A stretch of 64,000 nucleotides of DNA from Loktanella salsilacus (GCF_900114485.1 NZ_FOTF01000009.1:120483-184482); one strand, 5' to 3'; positions 25,564 through 35,840 are shown, counted from the first letter of the stretch. Made by a program: numbers and translations. The notes: generated by a model not told the origin, from the letters alone.

Positions 25564-26316
25564 TTACTCCGCGACCGAGATATCGGTGCCGAACCATTTA
25601 TCGGAAATTTCCGCCAAGGTGCCGTTCTCTTTCAACGTGGTGATGGCGGCATCAATCCGGTTGCGCAACTCAGTCCCTTTTTCGTCATTGCGGAACGGCA
25701 ACGCATTGCGAATTTCACTGAATGGTTTGCCAGCAAACGCCAGCGGTAGCGGGCTTTCTGCGATCAGTTGGGCAGAAGACACGCGGTCCATGACAAAGGC
25801 ATCTACGCGGCCAAGCGCGGTATCTTGGGCTATGTTGCTTTCATATGTGCGAATATCGATGTCAGCAGCGTTTGGCAGCTCATTCAACAACTGCTCGAAA
25901 TTCGAACCAAGGTTAACTGCGACGGTCTTGCCACTTAGGTCATCAACGCTCGTGATCGTTTCTTCGTTGCCCTTTTTGACCACGACTTGCGCACCGTCAA
26001 AAACATAGGGCTGCGAGAAGGCAAATTTTGCCTCACGCTCTGGCGTAATGGTTATCTGGTTGGCAATGGTGTCGATCCGGCCCGTTTCCAGTGCACCGAC
26101 GAGCCCGGAAAACGACATCGTCACAAAGTTTACGTCGTCACCAGTTTCTTCTGCGATGGCATTTATGAAATCCACCTCAAATCCTTGCAATTCGTCAAGC
26201 TTTACGAAGGTAAAGGGAAAGTAGCCGCCGGACATACCGACATTGAGTGTCTCTGAGTGCGCCGCGCTGACGGTGACAGACAGGGCGAGTGCTGCAATGA
26301 CCAAAGTTTTTTTCAT
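25564..26316 (-). CDS. polar amino-acid (probably cystine-like) periplasmic binding protein
   Basis: Periplasmic substrate-binding protein of 250 residues, SBP family 3. The signal is MKKTLVIAALALSVTVSAAHS. The fold begins LNVGMSGGYFPFTFV, with the signature GFEVDFINAIAEETG. The stretch VVVKKGNEETITSVDDLSGK, the later RTYESN and GRVDAFVMDR blocks and the end SDKWFGTDIS closely track the FliY/TcyA cystine-binding group. I therefore suggest cystine or a related amino acid; specificity is unproven. The start has GGAG and 6 bases of spacing; an ATG four codons upstream lacks a ribosome site. It is first in a three-gene importer operon. Confidence 0.9.
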   Translation of the reverse strand: MKKTLVIAALALSVTVSAAHSETLNVGMSGGYFPFTFVKLDELQGFEVDFINAIAEETGDDVNFVTMSFSGLVGALETGRIDTIANQITITPEREAKFAFSQPYVFDGAQVVVKKGNEETITSVDDLSGKTVAVNLGSNFEQLLNELPNAADIDIRTYESNIAQDTALGRVDAFVMDRVSSAQLIAESPLPLAFAGKPFSEIRNALPFRNDEKGTELRNRIDAAITTLKENGTLAEISDKWFGTDISVAE

Positions 26317-26636
26317 AATTGTCTCCATTCACTTGTGCAGCAGTTAACCTGTGTGGCGCAGGCTTCAATGGTAGCATCAAAGAGAGGTTCATCGTAACAG
26401 CTGTGTCCGGCATATCGGAACATTGTTCTTCAACGCGGGCGTTTCAAAGAACGAATTTGGTTCTGTAGGCCAAGAGTTCCCCAAAAGACCAACGCGTGCC
26501 GACGTGGCGATTCCAGCCAAGGTTTTTGGGTGTCGGGTTCCATGCGCAAGCAACCGCCAAGGGGGCCAGCATCCTTTGCGGCGCTTAGAATTTCAGCTAG
26601 GATGGCCATCAAATCACCAACAGGCGGAACAGCAAT
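26317..26636. other. intergenic region, divergent promoters
   Basis: About 320 bases between the amino-acid importer operon (minus) and the transglycosylase gene (plus). I see no gene, strong hairpin or recognisable operator here. It presumably holds the two divergent promoters. Confidence 0.35.
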
Positions 26637-27785
26637 ATGCTGACAACACGGCGCGTATTTTCGACGGGGGCGATGATGGCCCTGCTTTCAGCTTGTGGTG
26701 GACGTCCGCGTGGCGGGACCGTGGTTGCGGCGCGCGCGCCGGATCCGGTGATGCAGGCCGTGTCCAACCCCGCGTTTGACGCTTGGGTTGCGGGTTTCAA
26801 AGGGCGGGCCGCAAGCAAGGGTATCTCAACCAGAACCATCTCGACCTCTTTTGCTCAGGCCGGCTATCTGCCTGACGTGATCGACCGTGACCGCAATCAG
26901 ACCGAGTTTTCTCGCACGCTCGAAGAATATCTGGCGATCGCAGCGTCGGATGAACGTGTCGCTAAGGGCCGGGCAAATTATGCGCGATATCGCGATGTTT
27001 TGGGCCAGATCGAATCCCGATACGGAGTTGAAGCGCATGTCGTGACGGCGATCTGGGGCTTGGAAAGCATGTTTGGCGAACGCCGTGGCAATGTGCCAGT
27101 GGTGTCGGCCTTATCAACGCTGGCCTTTGACGGGCGGCGGGGCGCATTCTTTGAAAGCCAACTTATCGCCGCGCTGCAAATCCTTGATAACGGCGATACG
27201 ACCGCCGCCCGGATGACCGGCAGCTGGGCTGGCGCGATGGGCCACACCCAGTTCATCCCGACGTCCTACTTGGCCTACGCAGTCGATTTTACGGGCGACG
27301 GCCGCCGGGATATTTGGGAGGAAGATCCGACCGATGCGCTGGCCAGCACGGCCTCATACCTTGCGCGATCAGGTTGGCAGCGCGGGCAGGCATGGGGCGG
27401 CGAAGAAGGATCGCCCGGATTTGCATCTGGCACACGCCGCATTCAACCACAGGTGGGTGGCCCGGTGTTTGCCGTTGGACCCAATTTCAACGCGATCAAA
27501 CGATACAATAACTCTGACAGCTACGCGATTGGTGTCGGTCATCTTGCAGACCGGATCGCCGGCGCAGGTCCTATCCGGGGCGGGTTTCCACCTGACCGCT
27601 ATGGATTCACGGCAGATCAACGCAAGCAACTGCAAGCGCGTTTGACCGCAGCCGGGTACGATACAGGCGGAACTGACGGGGTTCTTGGATCTAAGTCACG
27701 CGCGGCGATCTCTGCTTATCAACAAAGAAACGGCCTTGCCGTCACTGGTGAACCATCGCTGGAACTGCTGCGCAGGCTTATGTGA
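26637..27785 (+). CDS. MltB-family lytic murein transglycosylase with C-terminal peptidoglycan-binding domain
   Basis: Cleaves peptidoglycan glycan strands by the lytic (1,6-anhydro) reaction in the periplasm; 382 residues. A lipobox LLSAC (Cys 20) suggests an outer-membrane lipoprotein. The SLT-type domain spans about 40-310. The catalytic Glu is likely Glu 143 in AIWGLESMFGERRGN. The family blocks SWAGAMGHTQFIPTSY, VDFTGDGRRDIW and LARSGWQRGQAWGGE follow. A peptidoglycan-binding domain fills the C-terminus (LQARLTAAGYDTGGTDGVLGSKSRAAISAYQ). It is a single-gene unit, followed after 69 bases by strong palindromes. Confidence 0.94.
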   Translation: MLTTRRVFSTGAMMALLSACGGRPRGGTVVAARAPDPVMQAVSNPAFDAWVAGFKGRAASKGISTRTISTSFAQAGYLPDVIDRDRNQTEFSRTLEEYLAIAASDERVAKGRANYARYRDVLGQIESRYGVEAHVVTAIWGLESMFGERRGNVPVVSALSTLAFDGRRGAFFESQLIAALQILDNGDTTAARMTGSWAGAMGHTQFIPTSYLAYAVDFTGDGRRDIWEEDPTDALASTASYLARSGWQRGQAWGGEEGSPGFASGTRRIQPQVGGPVFAVGPNFNAIKRYNNSDSYAIGVGHLADRIAGAGPIRGGFPPDRYGFTADQRKQLQARLTAAGYDTGGTDGVLGSKSRAAISAYQQRNGLAVTGEPSLELLRRLM

Positions 27786-28123
27786 AACACAATACAATTT
27801 TGACGCGCCCGTTCATTTGTCGTTCAGCAAATCGTTCTGCGGGGGGCTGATGACGCTTTGACAAAGCGTATTGCTCTCTCACAGTGCTAAAGCGCTGTGA
27901 GAGAGCAGAATTCATCCGAATACTGCGCCTTTTCGTCATTTTTATATTCTGCCGTCATCGCTGATACGACTTGACTGCTTGTCCAATTTTTTCTGGACCA
28001 AGTCACCTTCTTATTTCCAACCGCAAAAACGACATTTGTGGCCTCAAAATTGCCCTTGTTGTCTTTGCATAGTGACGAGGTAAGAGTTTAAGGGCGGCAG
28101 GCGTACTGCTGAACGAGGTCACG
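27786..28123. other. intergenic region between transglycosylase and histidine kinase
   Basis: About 340 bases without a gene. It contains two adjacent palindromes, described separately at 27854-27907. The kinase ribosome site GAGG lies 5 bases before the ATG at 28124. Confidence 0.4.
27854..27907. repeat. tandem palindromes downstream of the transglycosylase gene
   Basis: CGCTTTG (27854-27860), one base, CAAAGCG (27862-27868) forms a perfect compact palindrome. Four bases later TGCTCTCTCACAGTGCT (27872-27888) pairs with AGCGCTGTGAGAGAGCA (27891-27907) through a two-base centre, giving about 17 pairs with one T-G. The larger stem is too long for a simple protein operator and has no T run after it. 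A bidirectional terminator, an RNA structure or a small mobile repeat are options. Confidence 0.55.
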
Positions 28124-29965
28124 ATGGAACATTCGCCAATCCTTCAGGCATTTAAATATGTCGGCGTTCCTGTGTTCACGATCGCATCTGACGGCAGTGT
28201 GTCCCATAGCAATACGGCCGCTGACAATCTGTTCGGATATACGAACGACAGCATGACCGGACAAAAAATATCGCACCTCCTGCCCGTCGAATCCGTCGCG
28301 GAACTACATAGTTTTATCCATCCACCCGCAATTGACGCAAATATTCGAATGGTGATGGCGAAAAGCAAAGATGGTTCGCCCCTACCCCTTGCTGTCTATC
28401 TGACATCGTGGACGGATGACAAAGGGCTGCAACATGCTGTCATTGTGCGTGATATCTCGGAAGAGATGAAGTTGCAAAAAGTAACGACGAACGAATTAAA
28501 ACGCGCAAATACCGCCATTCTTGCTGCCAAGATTGGGGTATTCGAACATTTTCCCAAAGAAAACCGGACAGTGGTCAGCCAATCGTGGCGTCATCTGATT
28601 GGTCTGGCCGACGACGATACGGCTGACGTGCAAGAGGAATGGCGATCCAGAGTGCATCCTGACGATCTGGGCCCTGCAGATAAAATCATTCAGGTTTGCC
28701 TTGATGGTGACACCGATATTGCAAAGCTAGAATATCGGTTCCGCTCAAAGGACGATACCCACTGGTTCTGGCTATGCGCCGAGATTTCCGTTTCCCAACG
28801 CGACGAAGAGGGCCGTATCACGTCAGTTATCGGCGTCGTCAAAGATGTCACCGAGCGACGAAAAACAGAAGACTCTCTGCGCTTGAATACTGAATACTTC
28901 AGGTCCGCATTTGAAAACACCTCGATCGGGCACGCCATCATTGCTCTCGATGGCCGCTGGCTAAGGGTCAACAACGCTTTCTGCGAGTTAATCGGCTTTC
29001 CACGCGAGGAACTTGTCAAAACAAACCTCCGGGACCTTACGCATCCCGACGACCTAGAGGATTCCTGCAAGCATATTGCACTTTTGACCGCGGGCGAGAT
29101 TGAGACCTATTCGCGTGAACGCCGCTATATTCGTGCAAATGGTCAGACATTGTGGGGCAAACTGACGGTCAGTCTTGTGCGGGATGAAAACGGCGTGCCG
29201 GATCACATTATTGTCCAGCTTATGGATATTACCGAACAGCGGCAACTGGCGCAGATGAAGGGCGAATTTGTCGCGACGATCAGTCACGAACTTCGAACGC
29301 CCCTCACCTCGGTTATTGGATCATTGGCACTTTTGACTGTGATGGACGACGAAGCCTTTTCCGACAAAGCAAAGCGACTGCTTCATGTTGCGCAGCAAAA
29401 CGGCAAACGTTTGAATGTTCTGATTGACGATATTCTGGACTTTGAAAAGTTCTCGGCAAAACAGGTGACCTTCAATTTATCCAGCGAGAATATTGCAGAG
29501 CTTGTTGAAGACACCCTGTTCACGAATTCGGAGTTTGCGAACAAGTTTGGTGTACGGTTCGAGTTGAAATGCGACGATGCATCACTGCACGGCTCAGTTG
29601 ATGTTAAGAGATTTCAACAGGTTATGGCCAACCTGCTATCGAATGCTGCCAAATTCGCACATGACGATACGGCGATCATTGCCGAGGTCAAAGATGTTGC
29701 GGGATGTATTGAAATTGCAATCACGAACAAGGGCGATGGTATCCCGAACGAATTCCGCGATCGCATTTTCATCCCCTTCGCGCAGGCGGCGGAATCTGAC
29801 AATCGCAATCGTGGCGGCACCGGGCTCGGCCTGACGATCACGAAACAGATTGTCGAACAAACCGGGGGCCAGATCGGTTATGAAAGCATGCCAGACGGCA
29901 TGACCACATTTTGGTTTACCGTTCCCTATGCTGAACCGGCAGAGGTGATTGTTCTGTCGGCCTAA
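28124..29965 (+). CDS. multi-PAS sensor histidine kinase (orphan, cytoplasmic)
   Basis: Signal-transduction kinase of 613 residues with no transmembrane segment or signal peptide. Three PAS/PAC units lie in order. The first is about 5-125 (FTIASDGSVSHSNTAADNLFGY). The second, about 130-250, ends in the PAC motif ITSVIGVVKDVTERRKTE. The third, about 255-375, includes ENTSIGHAIIALDGRW. A HisKA domain has the phospho-accepting His 388 in ISHELRTPLTS. The ATPase domain has the N box NLLSNAAKFA and the G box GGTGLGLTITKQIVEQTGG. No response regulator is adjacent, so it is an orphan whose partner lies elsewhere. The signal sensed is not apparent. Confidence 0.93.
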   Translation: MEHSPILQAFKYVGVPVFTIASDGSVSHSNTAADNLFGYTNDSMTGQKISHLLPVESVAELHSFIHPPAIDANIRMVMAKSKDGSPLPLAVYLTSWTDDKGLQHAVIVRDISEEMKLQKVTTNELKRANTAILAAKIGVFEHFPKENRTVVSQSWRHLIGLADDDTADVQEEWRSRVHPDDLGPADKIIQVCLDGDTDIAKLEYRFRSKDDTHWFWLCAEISVSQRDEEGRITSVIGVVKDVTERRKTEDSLRLNTEYFRSAFENTSIGHAIIALDGRWLRVNNAFCELIGFPREELVKTNLRDLTHPDDLEDSCKHIALLTAGEIETYSRERRYIRANGQTLWGKLTVSLVRDENGVPDHIIVQLMDITEQRQLAQMKGEFVATISHELRTPLTSVIGSLALLTVMDDEAFSDKAKRLLHVAQQNGKRLNVLIDDILDFEKFSAKQVTFNLSSENIAELVEDTLFTNSEFANKFGVRFELKCDDASLHGSVDVKRFQQVMANLLSNAAKFAHDDTAIIAEVKDVAGCIEIAITNKGDGIPNEFRDRIFIPFAQAAESDNRNRGGTGLGLTITKQIVEQTGGQIGYESMPDGMTTFWFTVPYAEPAEVIVLSA

Positions 29966-30036
29966 CGAACGCGGCGCGCACTTTCAAATCTCAAAAGATC
30001 CACCATATGGATGAAGAGTAATTGAGAGGGCACGGC

Positions 30037-30942
30037 ATGGGATACACCAAAACCGCAATATTGATGGCCGCAATGACCGCGCTTTTTGTGGGGATCGGGT
30101 ATCTTTTGGGCGGCAGCGGCGGCATCGTTGTCGCATTTGTCATCGCTTTAGGCATGAATGCGTTCACGTGGTGGAACTCGGACAAGATGGTCCTGCGTAT
30201 GGACAATGCGCAGCCCGTTGCGCCGAATGACCGCGCGGGTCTGCACGCGATGGTCGCAGACTTGGCGCATAATGCGAACCTGCCGATGCCTGCGGTGTAT
30301 CTGATCGACACAGCGCAGCCCAATGCCTTTGCCACCGGACGCAATCCGGCCAATGCGGCCGTGGCAGTGACCGCTGGACTACTGCAGACCTTAACCCGCG
30401 ATCAGATCGCCGCCGTCATCGCGCACGAGCTTGCACATATCAAAAACCACGACACCGCGATCATGACCGTCACCGCGACTTTTGCGGGTGCGATCTCAAT
30501 GCTCGCGAACTTCGCGCTTTTCTTTGGCGGCTCGCGCGAGCGTTTGGGGATTGTGGGAACGATTGCCATGATGATCCTAGCCCCGATGGCCGCGGCGTTG
30601 GTGCAGATGGCCATTAGCCGGTCACGTGAATTCGAAGCGGACCGGATTGGAGCTGAGATTTGCGGCAACCCCATGTGGCTGGCCTCTGCGCTGGAACGAA
30701 TTCAACAAGGTGCCACCCAGATCGACAATCCGGCAGCAGAGCGTAATCCAGCAATGGCGCATATGTTCATCATCAATCCGCTGCATGCCCACCGGCGGGA
30801 CAAACTGTTCTCGACCCATCCGGCGACCGAAAACCGCGTCGCTGCTTTGCGCGCGATGGTCGGGACGCCCGCCGCGCGCCCCGCACCCGTCAGCAGTGTT
30901 CCATTGGTCCGCAAAAAACGCCAAAGCGGGCCGTGGACGTGA
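30037..30942 (+). CDS. htpX: HtpX-type membrane zinc metalloprotease
   Basis: Inner-membrane M48 protease for membrane-protein quality control, 301 residues. Two N-terminal transmembrane helices ([38 protein letters not shown]) precede the zinc motif [15 protein letters not shown]. Further helices near 155-200 and the third ligand region [15 protein letters not shown] follow. I chose the ATG (MGYTKT) because GAGAGGG lies just upstream, over a TTG five codons earlier. It is convergent with the SURF1 gene, four bases apart. Confidence 0.94.
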   Translation: MGYTKTAILMAAMTALFVGIGYLLGGSGGIVVAFVIALGMNAFTWWNSDKMVLRMDNAQPVAPNDRAGLHAMVADLAHNANLPMPAVYLIDTAQPNAFATGRNPANAAVAVTAGLLQTLTRDQIAAVIAHELAHIKNHDTAIMTVTATFAGAISMLANFALFFGGSRERLGIVGTIAMMILAPMAAALVQMAISRSREFEADRIGAEICGNPMWLASALERIQQGATQIDNPAAERNPAMAHMFIINPLHAHRRDKLFSTHPATENRVAALRAMVGTPAARPAPVSSVPLVRKKRQSGPWT

Positions 30943-30946
30943 CGAT

Positions 30947-31657
30947 CTAAGTCTTGGGGCTCTGCCCTTTGATCCGCAGCCAGACCACACCGACGATCGC
31001 GGCGAGGAACATGATCGCCATGGCATACCAAGTGATCGCATAGACCATATGGGTATTGCGGAACTCTAACCGCGTCAGGCCGCCCCGCGGCCAGACGTCC
31101 GGACCGCCATTCGCGGCATCGTCGATAAAGTAGCCCGTCTGCGCGTCGCTGATCCCGGCGGCGCTGCTCATTAATGCAAGATCGGCAGAGACCCAGCGCT
31201 GATCGCCCGGCGCATTGCTTTCCAGAAGTGTCCCGCCGGGCTGGTCAGCGCGCACGAGTCCCGTGATCTGGACCTGGCCCGCCGGCTGTGTCCAATCGTT
31301 TGCATCCAGACCGGTCGGCACAAAACCGCGATTGATCCAAAGCGTTTGATCAGCCGTCTGCAGCGGTGTCATGATCCAGAAACCGGCACCAACTTCTGTG
31401 ACAGCTTTGATGCGCAGTGTCGCCGCGTGATCATAGGTGCCGCTCGCCCGCACGCGCAGATACTCTGGCGTATCCGGCGCAAGCGGCGCTGGCACCGGAT
31501 CACCAAAAGCGCGGGTCTGGACCTGTTCGATCAGGTCCAGTTTCCACGCCAGCCGGCGCATCTGCCAATTGCCCAGCCCGATCATTGTAACGAACAAAAC
31601 GCCCGCCAAAGTCAGGATCAAAGCATCGACCCAAAAGGGGCGGCGCGTATCGGTCAT
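30947..31657 (-). CDS. SURF1-family oxidase assembly protein
   Basis: Assembly factor for heme-copper oxidases, 236 residues, inner membrane. An N-terminal helix (DALILTLAGVLFVTMIGLGNW) with the signature LGNWQMRRLAWK precedes a periplasmic domain containing VRASGTYDH, GFWIMTPL and WINRGFVP. A C-terminal helix (YAITWYAMAIMFLAAIVGVVWL) closes the protein, which is the standard SURF1 plan. Its ATG overlaps the stop of cyoD by four bases, making it the last gene of the cyo operon. SURF1 inserts heme into subunit I, fitting the operon. Confidence 0.93.
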   Translation of the reverse strand: MTDTRRPFWVDALILTLAGVLFVTMIGLGNWQMRRLAWKLDLIEQVQTRAFGDPVPAPLAPDTPEYLRVRASGTYDHAATLRIKAVTEVGAGFWIMTPLQTADQTLWINRGFVPTGLDANDWTQPAGQVQITGLVRADQPGGTLLESNAPGDQRWVSADLALMSSAAGISDAQTGYFIDDAANGGPDVWPRGGLTRLEFRNTHMVYAITWYAMAIMFLAAIVGVVWLRIKGQSPKT

Positions 31658-32019
31658 CCGGCGTTGCGCATCATTTCCATCTGCTCGTGCTGGGGCATCA
31701 TATTGGTATTCAGATGCGTCATCACCCAGATGGAACCGACAAGCACGATTAGCAGCAGCACGCCTGTAAAGACGAGCGACATGACCTGCCATCCAGCCTC
31801 GGCCTTAACCGTGACATGCAGGAAATAGAACACGTGCACCATGATCTGGATCGCCCCCAGACCAAAGATGATCGACAGCGCCAGCCAGAGGTGGATTTCC
31901 ACTTCTGCCAGAACGATCCAAAACGGGATCGCCGTTAGGACAACCGACAGGACAAAGCCGATCATGTAGGACCGGTATGACCCGTGCGCCTCGTGTGTAT
32001 CGTGGTGTTCAGCGCTCAT
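31654..32019 (-). CDS. cyoD: cytochrome bo3 quinol oxidase subunit IV
   Basis: Small accessory subunit of 121 residues with three transmembrane helices: YMIGFVLSVVLTAIPFWIVL, WLALSIIFGLGAIQIMVHVFYF, VMSLVFTGVLLLIVLVGSIWV. The FYFLHV motif after the second helix is typical of CyoD. It overlaps cyoC upstream and the SURF1 gene downstream by four bases each, and probably assists assembly or stability of the quinol oxidase. Confidence 0.94.
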   Translation of the reverse strand: MSAEHHDTHEAHGSYRSYMIGFVLSVVLTAIPFWIVLAEVEIHLWLALSIIFGLGAIQIMVHVFYFLHVTVKAEAGWQVMSLVFTGVLLLIVLVGSIWVMTHLNTNMMPQHEQMEMMRNAG

Positions 32020-32642
32020 AGCAGGACCCCGGTCAGATAAACGAAGGAAAAGACCCCGATCCAGATCAGATCAAGGAAGTGCCAGAATAGGCTTAGGCAC
32101 AGGATGCGGCGTTTGTTAGCGGGTGTCAGGCCGTGCTTTTGCACTTGGATCAGCAATACCACCAGCCAAACCACGCCGGATGCAACGTGCAAGCCGTGTG
32201 TGCCGACAAGAAACCAAAAGGACGACAGGAAGGCGCTGACGCCCGGCACCGCGCCCAAGTGGGCAAGGTGCATGAATTCCATCACCTCCATTGCCAGAAA
32301 GCCTAGGCCAAAGACGCCTGTGACGATCAGCCAAAGCATCATCGCCTTTTGCTTGCCTTCTTGCATGGTGATGACGGCAAAGCCGTAGGTGATGGACGAT
32401 AGCAGCAGAAAAGCCGTCGCCAGCAGGATTTTTTCAATCTCGAACAGGTCCGACGGCGCCGGGCCTGCCGCGTAATTGGCGCCCAGCACGGCATAGACCG
32501 CGAACAGGATACCAAAGATCAAGCTGTCGCTCATCAGATACATCCAGAAGCCAAGCATCGTGCCCGGTTCGTGATGCTCGTCCTCGGCGACGTAAAAGTC
32601 GAAGCCGTCGACAGGTTCAGCGGGGTGGGTTGGGTTTGCCAT
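32016..32642 (-). CDS. cyoC: cytochrome bo3 quinol oxidase subunit III
   Basis: Five-helix subunit of 208 residues of the CyoC/CoxC family. Typical landmarks are GFWMYLMSDSLIFGILFAVYAVL at the start, ITMQEGKQKAMMLWLIVTGVFG in the middle, and LVGTHGLHVASGVVWLVVLL with the conserved His. The end FWHFLDLIWIGVFSFVYL is the family's closing helix. It starts five bases after cyoB and overlaps cyoD by four. Confidence 0.95.
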   Translation of the reverse strand: MANPTHPAEPVDGFDFYVAEDEHHEPGTMLGFWMYLMSDSLIFGILFAVYAVLGANYAAGPAPSDLFEIEKILLATAFLLLSSITYGFAVITMQEGKQKAMMLWLIVTGVFGLGFLAMEVMEFMHLAHLGAVPGVSAFLSSFWFLVGTHGLHVASGVVWLVVLLIQVQKHGLTPANKRRILCLSLFWHFLDLIWIGVFSFVYLTGVLL

Positions 32643-32647
32643 AATGT

Positions 32648-34678
32648 CTACTCCGCCAGCACGGCCACAGGGCGGCCGGTTTCGATGGCTGTCACCTCGT
32701 CCAAAGGGACGTGGTAATCGCGATCGTAGTTAAAGGTATGGGCAATGCCCCAAGCCACCGAGGCGATAAAGCCAAGCGCTGCTAGCCACCAGATGTGCCA
32801 GATCATCGCAAAGCCCATCACAGTCATGAAGCCAGAGATCACTAGCCCGCTCGCCGTGGGTTTCGGCATGTGGATCGGCACGAAGCCAGATGTTGGTGCC
32901 TTTGCGCCATTTTCCTTCATGTGCTGCCATGCATCGAGCGCATAGACCCGCGGGGTCAGTGCAAAGTTATAATACGGTGGCGGCGAAGTTGTGGACCATT
33001 CCAGCGTGCGGCCTTCCCAAGGGTCGTTGCCACAAGCCAGCGCCTCGCGGTTTTTGATCGACACGGCAATTTGCACGACGAACGCCACCACACCCAAAGC
33101 GATCATAAAGACACCCACCGCAGCGATTGCGAATAGCGGCGCATAAGACGTGTCCTCGAACTGGCTCAGGCGACGGGTCACGCCCATCAGGCCAAGGATA
33201 TACAGCGGCATGAAGGCCACCCAAAATCCACCAACCCAGCCGTAAAAGCTGACCTTGCCCCAGAATGTATCAAGGTAGAACCCAAAGGCCTTGGGCCACC
33301 AGTAGTTGATGCCGGCAAAGATGCCGAAGATCACGCCGCCGATGATCACGTTGTGGAAGTGCGCGACCAGAAACAGCGAATTGTGCAGCACATAGTCGGC
33401 CGGCGGCACCGCCAGCAGCACACCCGTCATGCCCCCGATGGTAAAGGTGATCATGAAGGCAATGACCCACATCATAGGCAGCTCGAAGTGGATGCGGCCT
33501 TTGTACATGGTGAACAGCCAGTTAAACAGCTTGGCACCCGTCGGGATCGAGATGATCATCGTCGTGATCCCAAAGAACGAATTCACGTCCGCGCCCGCGC
33601 CCATGGTAAAGAAGTGGTGCAGCCAGACGAGGTAGCTAAGGATTGTGATCACGCACAGCGCGTAGACCATCGAGGTGTAGCCAAACAGCCGCTTGCGCGT
33701 GAAGGTCGGCACGATTTCCGAAAAGATACCAAAGACTGGCAGGATCAGGATGTAGACCTCTGGGTGGCCCCAGATCCAGATCAGGTTGATATACATCATC
33801 GCGTTTCCACCACTGTCGTTGGTGAAAAAGTGGGTGCCCAGATAGCGGTCAGCTGTCAACAAAGCCAGCGTGGCCGTAAGGACCGGGAAGGATGCGACGA
33901 TCAGCACGTTGGTCACCAGCGTCGACCAGGTAAAGATCGGCATCTTCATCCAGGTCATGCCGGGTGCACGCATTTTCACAATCGTCACGATCAGGTTGAT
34001 GCCCGATAGCGTCGTGCCGATGCCCGCGATGTTCAGCGACCACAGGTAGTAATCGACACCAACCCCCGGACTAAACTCCAACCCCGATAGCGGCGGAAAG
34101 GCCAGCCAGCCCGTCGCAGCAAATTCACCGACGAACAGCGACAACATGATCAGAACCACACCAGAGAACGTCAGCCAAAAGCTGAAGTTGTTCAGGAATG
34201 GAAAGGCCACGTCGCGCGCACCGATTTGCAGCGGCATGATGTAGTTCATGAAACCGGTAATGAACGGCATCGCGACAAAGAAGATCATGATCACGCCGTG
34301 GGCGGTAAAGACCTGATCGTAGTGGTAAGCAGGTAAAAACTCTAGGATCCCGGCTGAGGCTAATGCTTGGTGAATCCGCATGAGGATTGCGTCCGAAAAA
34401 CCCCGGATCAGCATGACGGTCGCAAGGATCATATACATGATCCCGATTTTCTTATGATCGACCGAGGTGAACCATTCGGTCCACAGATAGCCCCAAAGCC
34501 GCTTGTAGGTCACAAAACCCACAACGCTCACGCCCAGTAAAATCGTGACGATAAAGGTGCCTAGGATCAGTGGGTCGTAAAATGGGAAGATATCCCAGCT
34601 TAGCTTGCCCCAGAACCAATGCACCTGATTGGTAATTTCGGCGGAATGCCCCGCCACAGCGTTTGTCACATCAGCCAT
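32648..34678 (-). CDS. cyoB: cytochrome bo3 quinol oxidase subunit I
   Basis: Catalytic heme-copper subunit of 676 residues, oxidising ubiquinol and reducing O2 to water with proton pumping in the inner membrane. About 15 transmembrane helices are visible. Ligand motifs are [12 protein letters not shown] (low-spin heme His), [14 protein letters not shown] (CuB His with the cross-linked Tyr), [12 protein letters not shown] (two CuB His), and [12 protein letters not shown] (heme ligands). The long C-terminal extension is normal for CyoB. The operon has cyoA upstream and cyoC, cyoD and SURF1 downstream, with no cyoE (heme O synthase) in the window. Confidence 0.96.
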   Translation of the reverse strand: MADVTNAVAGHSAEITNQVHWFWGKLSWDIFPFYDPLILGTFIVTILLGVSVVGFVTYKRLWGYLWTEWFTSVDHKKIGIMYMILATVMLIRGFSDAILMRIHQALASAGILEFLPAYHYDQVFTAHGVIMIFFVAMPFITGFMNYIMPLQIGARDVAFPFLNNFSFWLTFSGVVLIMLSLFVGEFAATGWLAFPPLSGLEFSPGVGVDYYLWSLNIAGIGTTLSGINLIVTIVKMRAPGMTWMKMPIFTWSTLVTNVLIVASFPVLTATLALLTADRYLGTHFFTNDSGGNAMMYINLIWIWGHPEVYILILPVFGIFSEIVPTFTRKRLFGYTSMVYALCVITILSYLVWLHHFFTMGAGADVNSFFGITTMIISIPTGAKLFNWLFTMYKGRIHFELPMMWVIAFMITFTIGGMTGVLLAVPPADYVLHNSLFLVAHFHNVIIGGVIFGIFAGINYWWPKAFGFYLDTFWGKVSFYGWVGGFWVAFMPLYILGLMGVTRRLSQFEDTSYAPLFAIAAVGVFMIALGVVAFVVQIAVSIKNREALACGNDPWEGRTLEWSTTSPPPYYNFALTPRVYALDAWQHMKENGAKAPTSGFVPIHMPKPTASGLVISGFMTVMGFAMIWHIWWLAALGFIASVAWGIAHTFNYDRDYHVPLDEVTAIETGRPVAVLAE

Positions 34679-34681
34679 CGT

Positions 34682-35680
34682 TCAGTGTCCTGTCATCGCA
34701 GCGTTATCGCCGTGGTCCATGCCAGCATCTGGCATCCCCTCCAGTCCGCCGCCGCCCATTGCGTCAATCATCATCATTTCGTCCATGCACATGGTGTCCT
34801 CACCGACGCACATGTTCACAATCCGCCGCCACAACCCGTCCTCGACGGAGGCGTAATAGGCGACGTCGTCATCGATGCTAGGCTGTTCAAGCTGTTCAAA
34901 CGTGGCGCGGGTCAAGTCCTGCGGCACCGATTGGGCGTCTGCCACCCATGCTGCAAAACCCGCCTCGTCCAACGCTTGCACGTCGAACCGCATCTTGGAA
35001 AAGCCCGCGCCGTTGTAATGAGACGCAAAACCTTCATAGGTGCCTTCGCTATTCAGCACGCCGTTCAGCTCTGTCTCCATCCCGGCCATGGCATAGATCA
35101 TGCCAACCATATCAGGCACATAGAAGGCGTTCATGACCGTGGTTGCGGTCAGCTTCAGCTCGACCGGGCGATCCACAATTGTCGCCATCTCGTTCACAGT
35201 GGCGATGTTGTATTCGGGATAGATAAACAGCCATTTCCAGTCCATCGCGACCACCTGCACCTGCAGCGGGGTCACGTTTTCGTCTATCGGCTGGGTCGCT
35301 GAAATCCGCGTTAGATCCGCATAGGGGTCAAGCCGGTGCGTCGCGACCCATGTCAGGCCCGCCAACATGATGATGATTGCCAAGGGCACAGACCAAATCA
35401 CGATCTCTAGGCTGACCGAATGGTCCCACTCAGGCTCGTACGTTCGTTCTTTTTCAGAGGCGCGGTAGCGCATCGCAAAAAACACCGTCAGCGCGATCAC
35501 AGGCACAATTACGATCAACATCAGCACCGTGGCATAGATGATCAAATCAGCTTGCTGCGACGCAACATCCCCCACAGGGTTCATCACGGTTAGCTTGCAA
35601 CCTGCCAACGCTGGAAAAGAAAAAACAAGAAGCGCAGCCCGCCACAAACGTGACTTCAAACGGCGATCTGGATAGGACAT
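34682..35680 (-). CDS. cyoA: cytochrome bo3 quinol oxidase subunit II
   Basis: Membrane-anchored subunit of 332 residues. A lipobox LAGC (Cys 28 from this start) suggests a lipoprotein. Two helices (LIIYATVLMLIVIVPVIALTVFFAM and IVIWSVPLAIIIMLAGLTWVATH) are followed by a cupredoxin domain with VVAMDWKWLFIYPEYNIATVNE. The CuA Cys pair of cytochrome c oxidases is absent, consistent with a quinol oxidase. The C-terminus is extended and Met/Asp-rich (CMDEMMMIDAMGGGG). I chose the ATG with GGGG six bases upstream; an ATG at 35716 has no ribosome site. Confidence 0.94.
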   Translation of the reverse strand: MSYPDRRLKSRLWRAALLVFSFPALAGCKLTVMNPVGDVASQQADLIIYATVLMLIVIVPVIALTVFFAMRYRASEKERTYEPEWDHSVSLEIVIWSVPLAIIIMLAGLTWVATHRLDPYADLTRISATQPIDENVTPLQVQVVAMDWKWLFIYPEYNIATVNEMATIVDRPVELKLTATTVMNAFYVPDMVGMIYAMAGMETELNGVLNSEGTYEGFASHYNGAGFSKMRFDVQALDEAGFAAWVADAQSVPQDLTRATFEQLEQPSIDDDVAYYASVEDGLWRRIVNMCVGEDTMCMDEMMMIDAMGGGGLEGMPDAGMDHGDNAAMTGH

Positions 35681-35840
35681 CGTGAACCCCACAGTCGGAA
35701 CTTTCTGGTCAGTCATTTAGCATTTTGATCGGAACTTAACACCGAAGGCGGGTGTGACATCTTGGCCTAGCCGCTGGAAAAGGTGGCACTTTGCGTTTTG
35801 ATCGCTAATTTACGTTCAAGATATTAAGGGGATCAAAGTT

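Noticed and set aside
35723..35804. FNR-type site in front of cyoA
   Set aside because: TTTTGATCG occurs twice but neither copy has the ATCAA half-site, so I call only an unexplained repeat.
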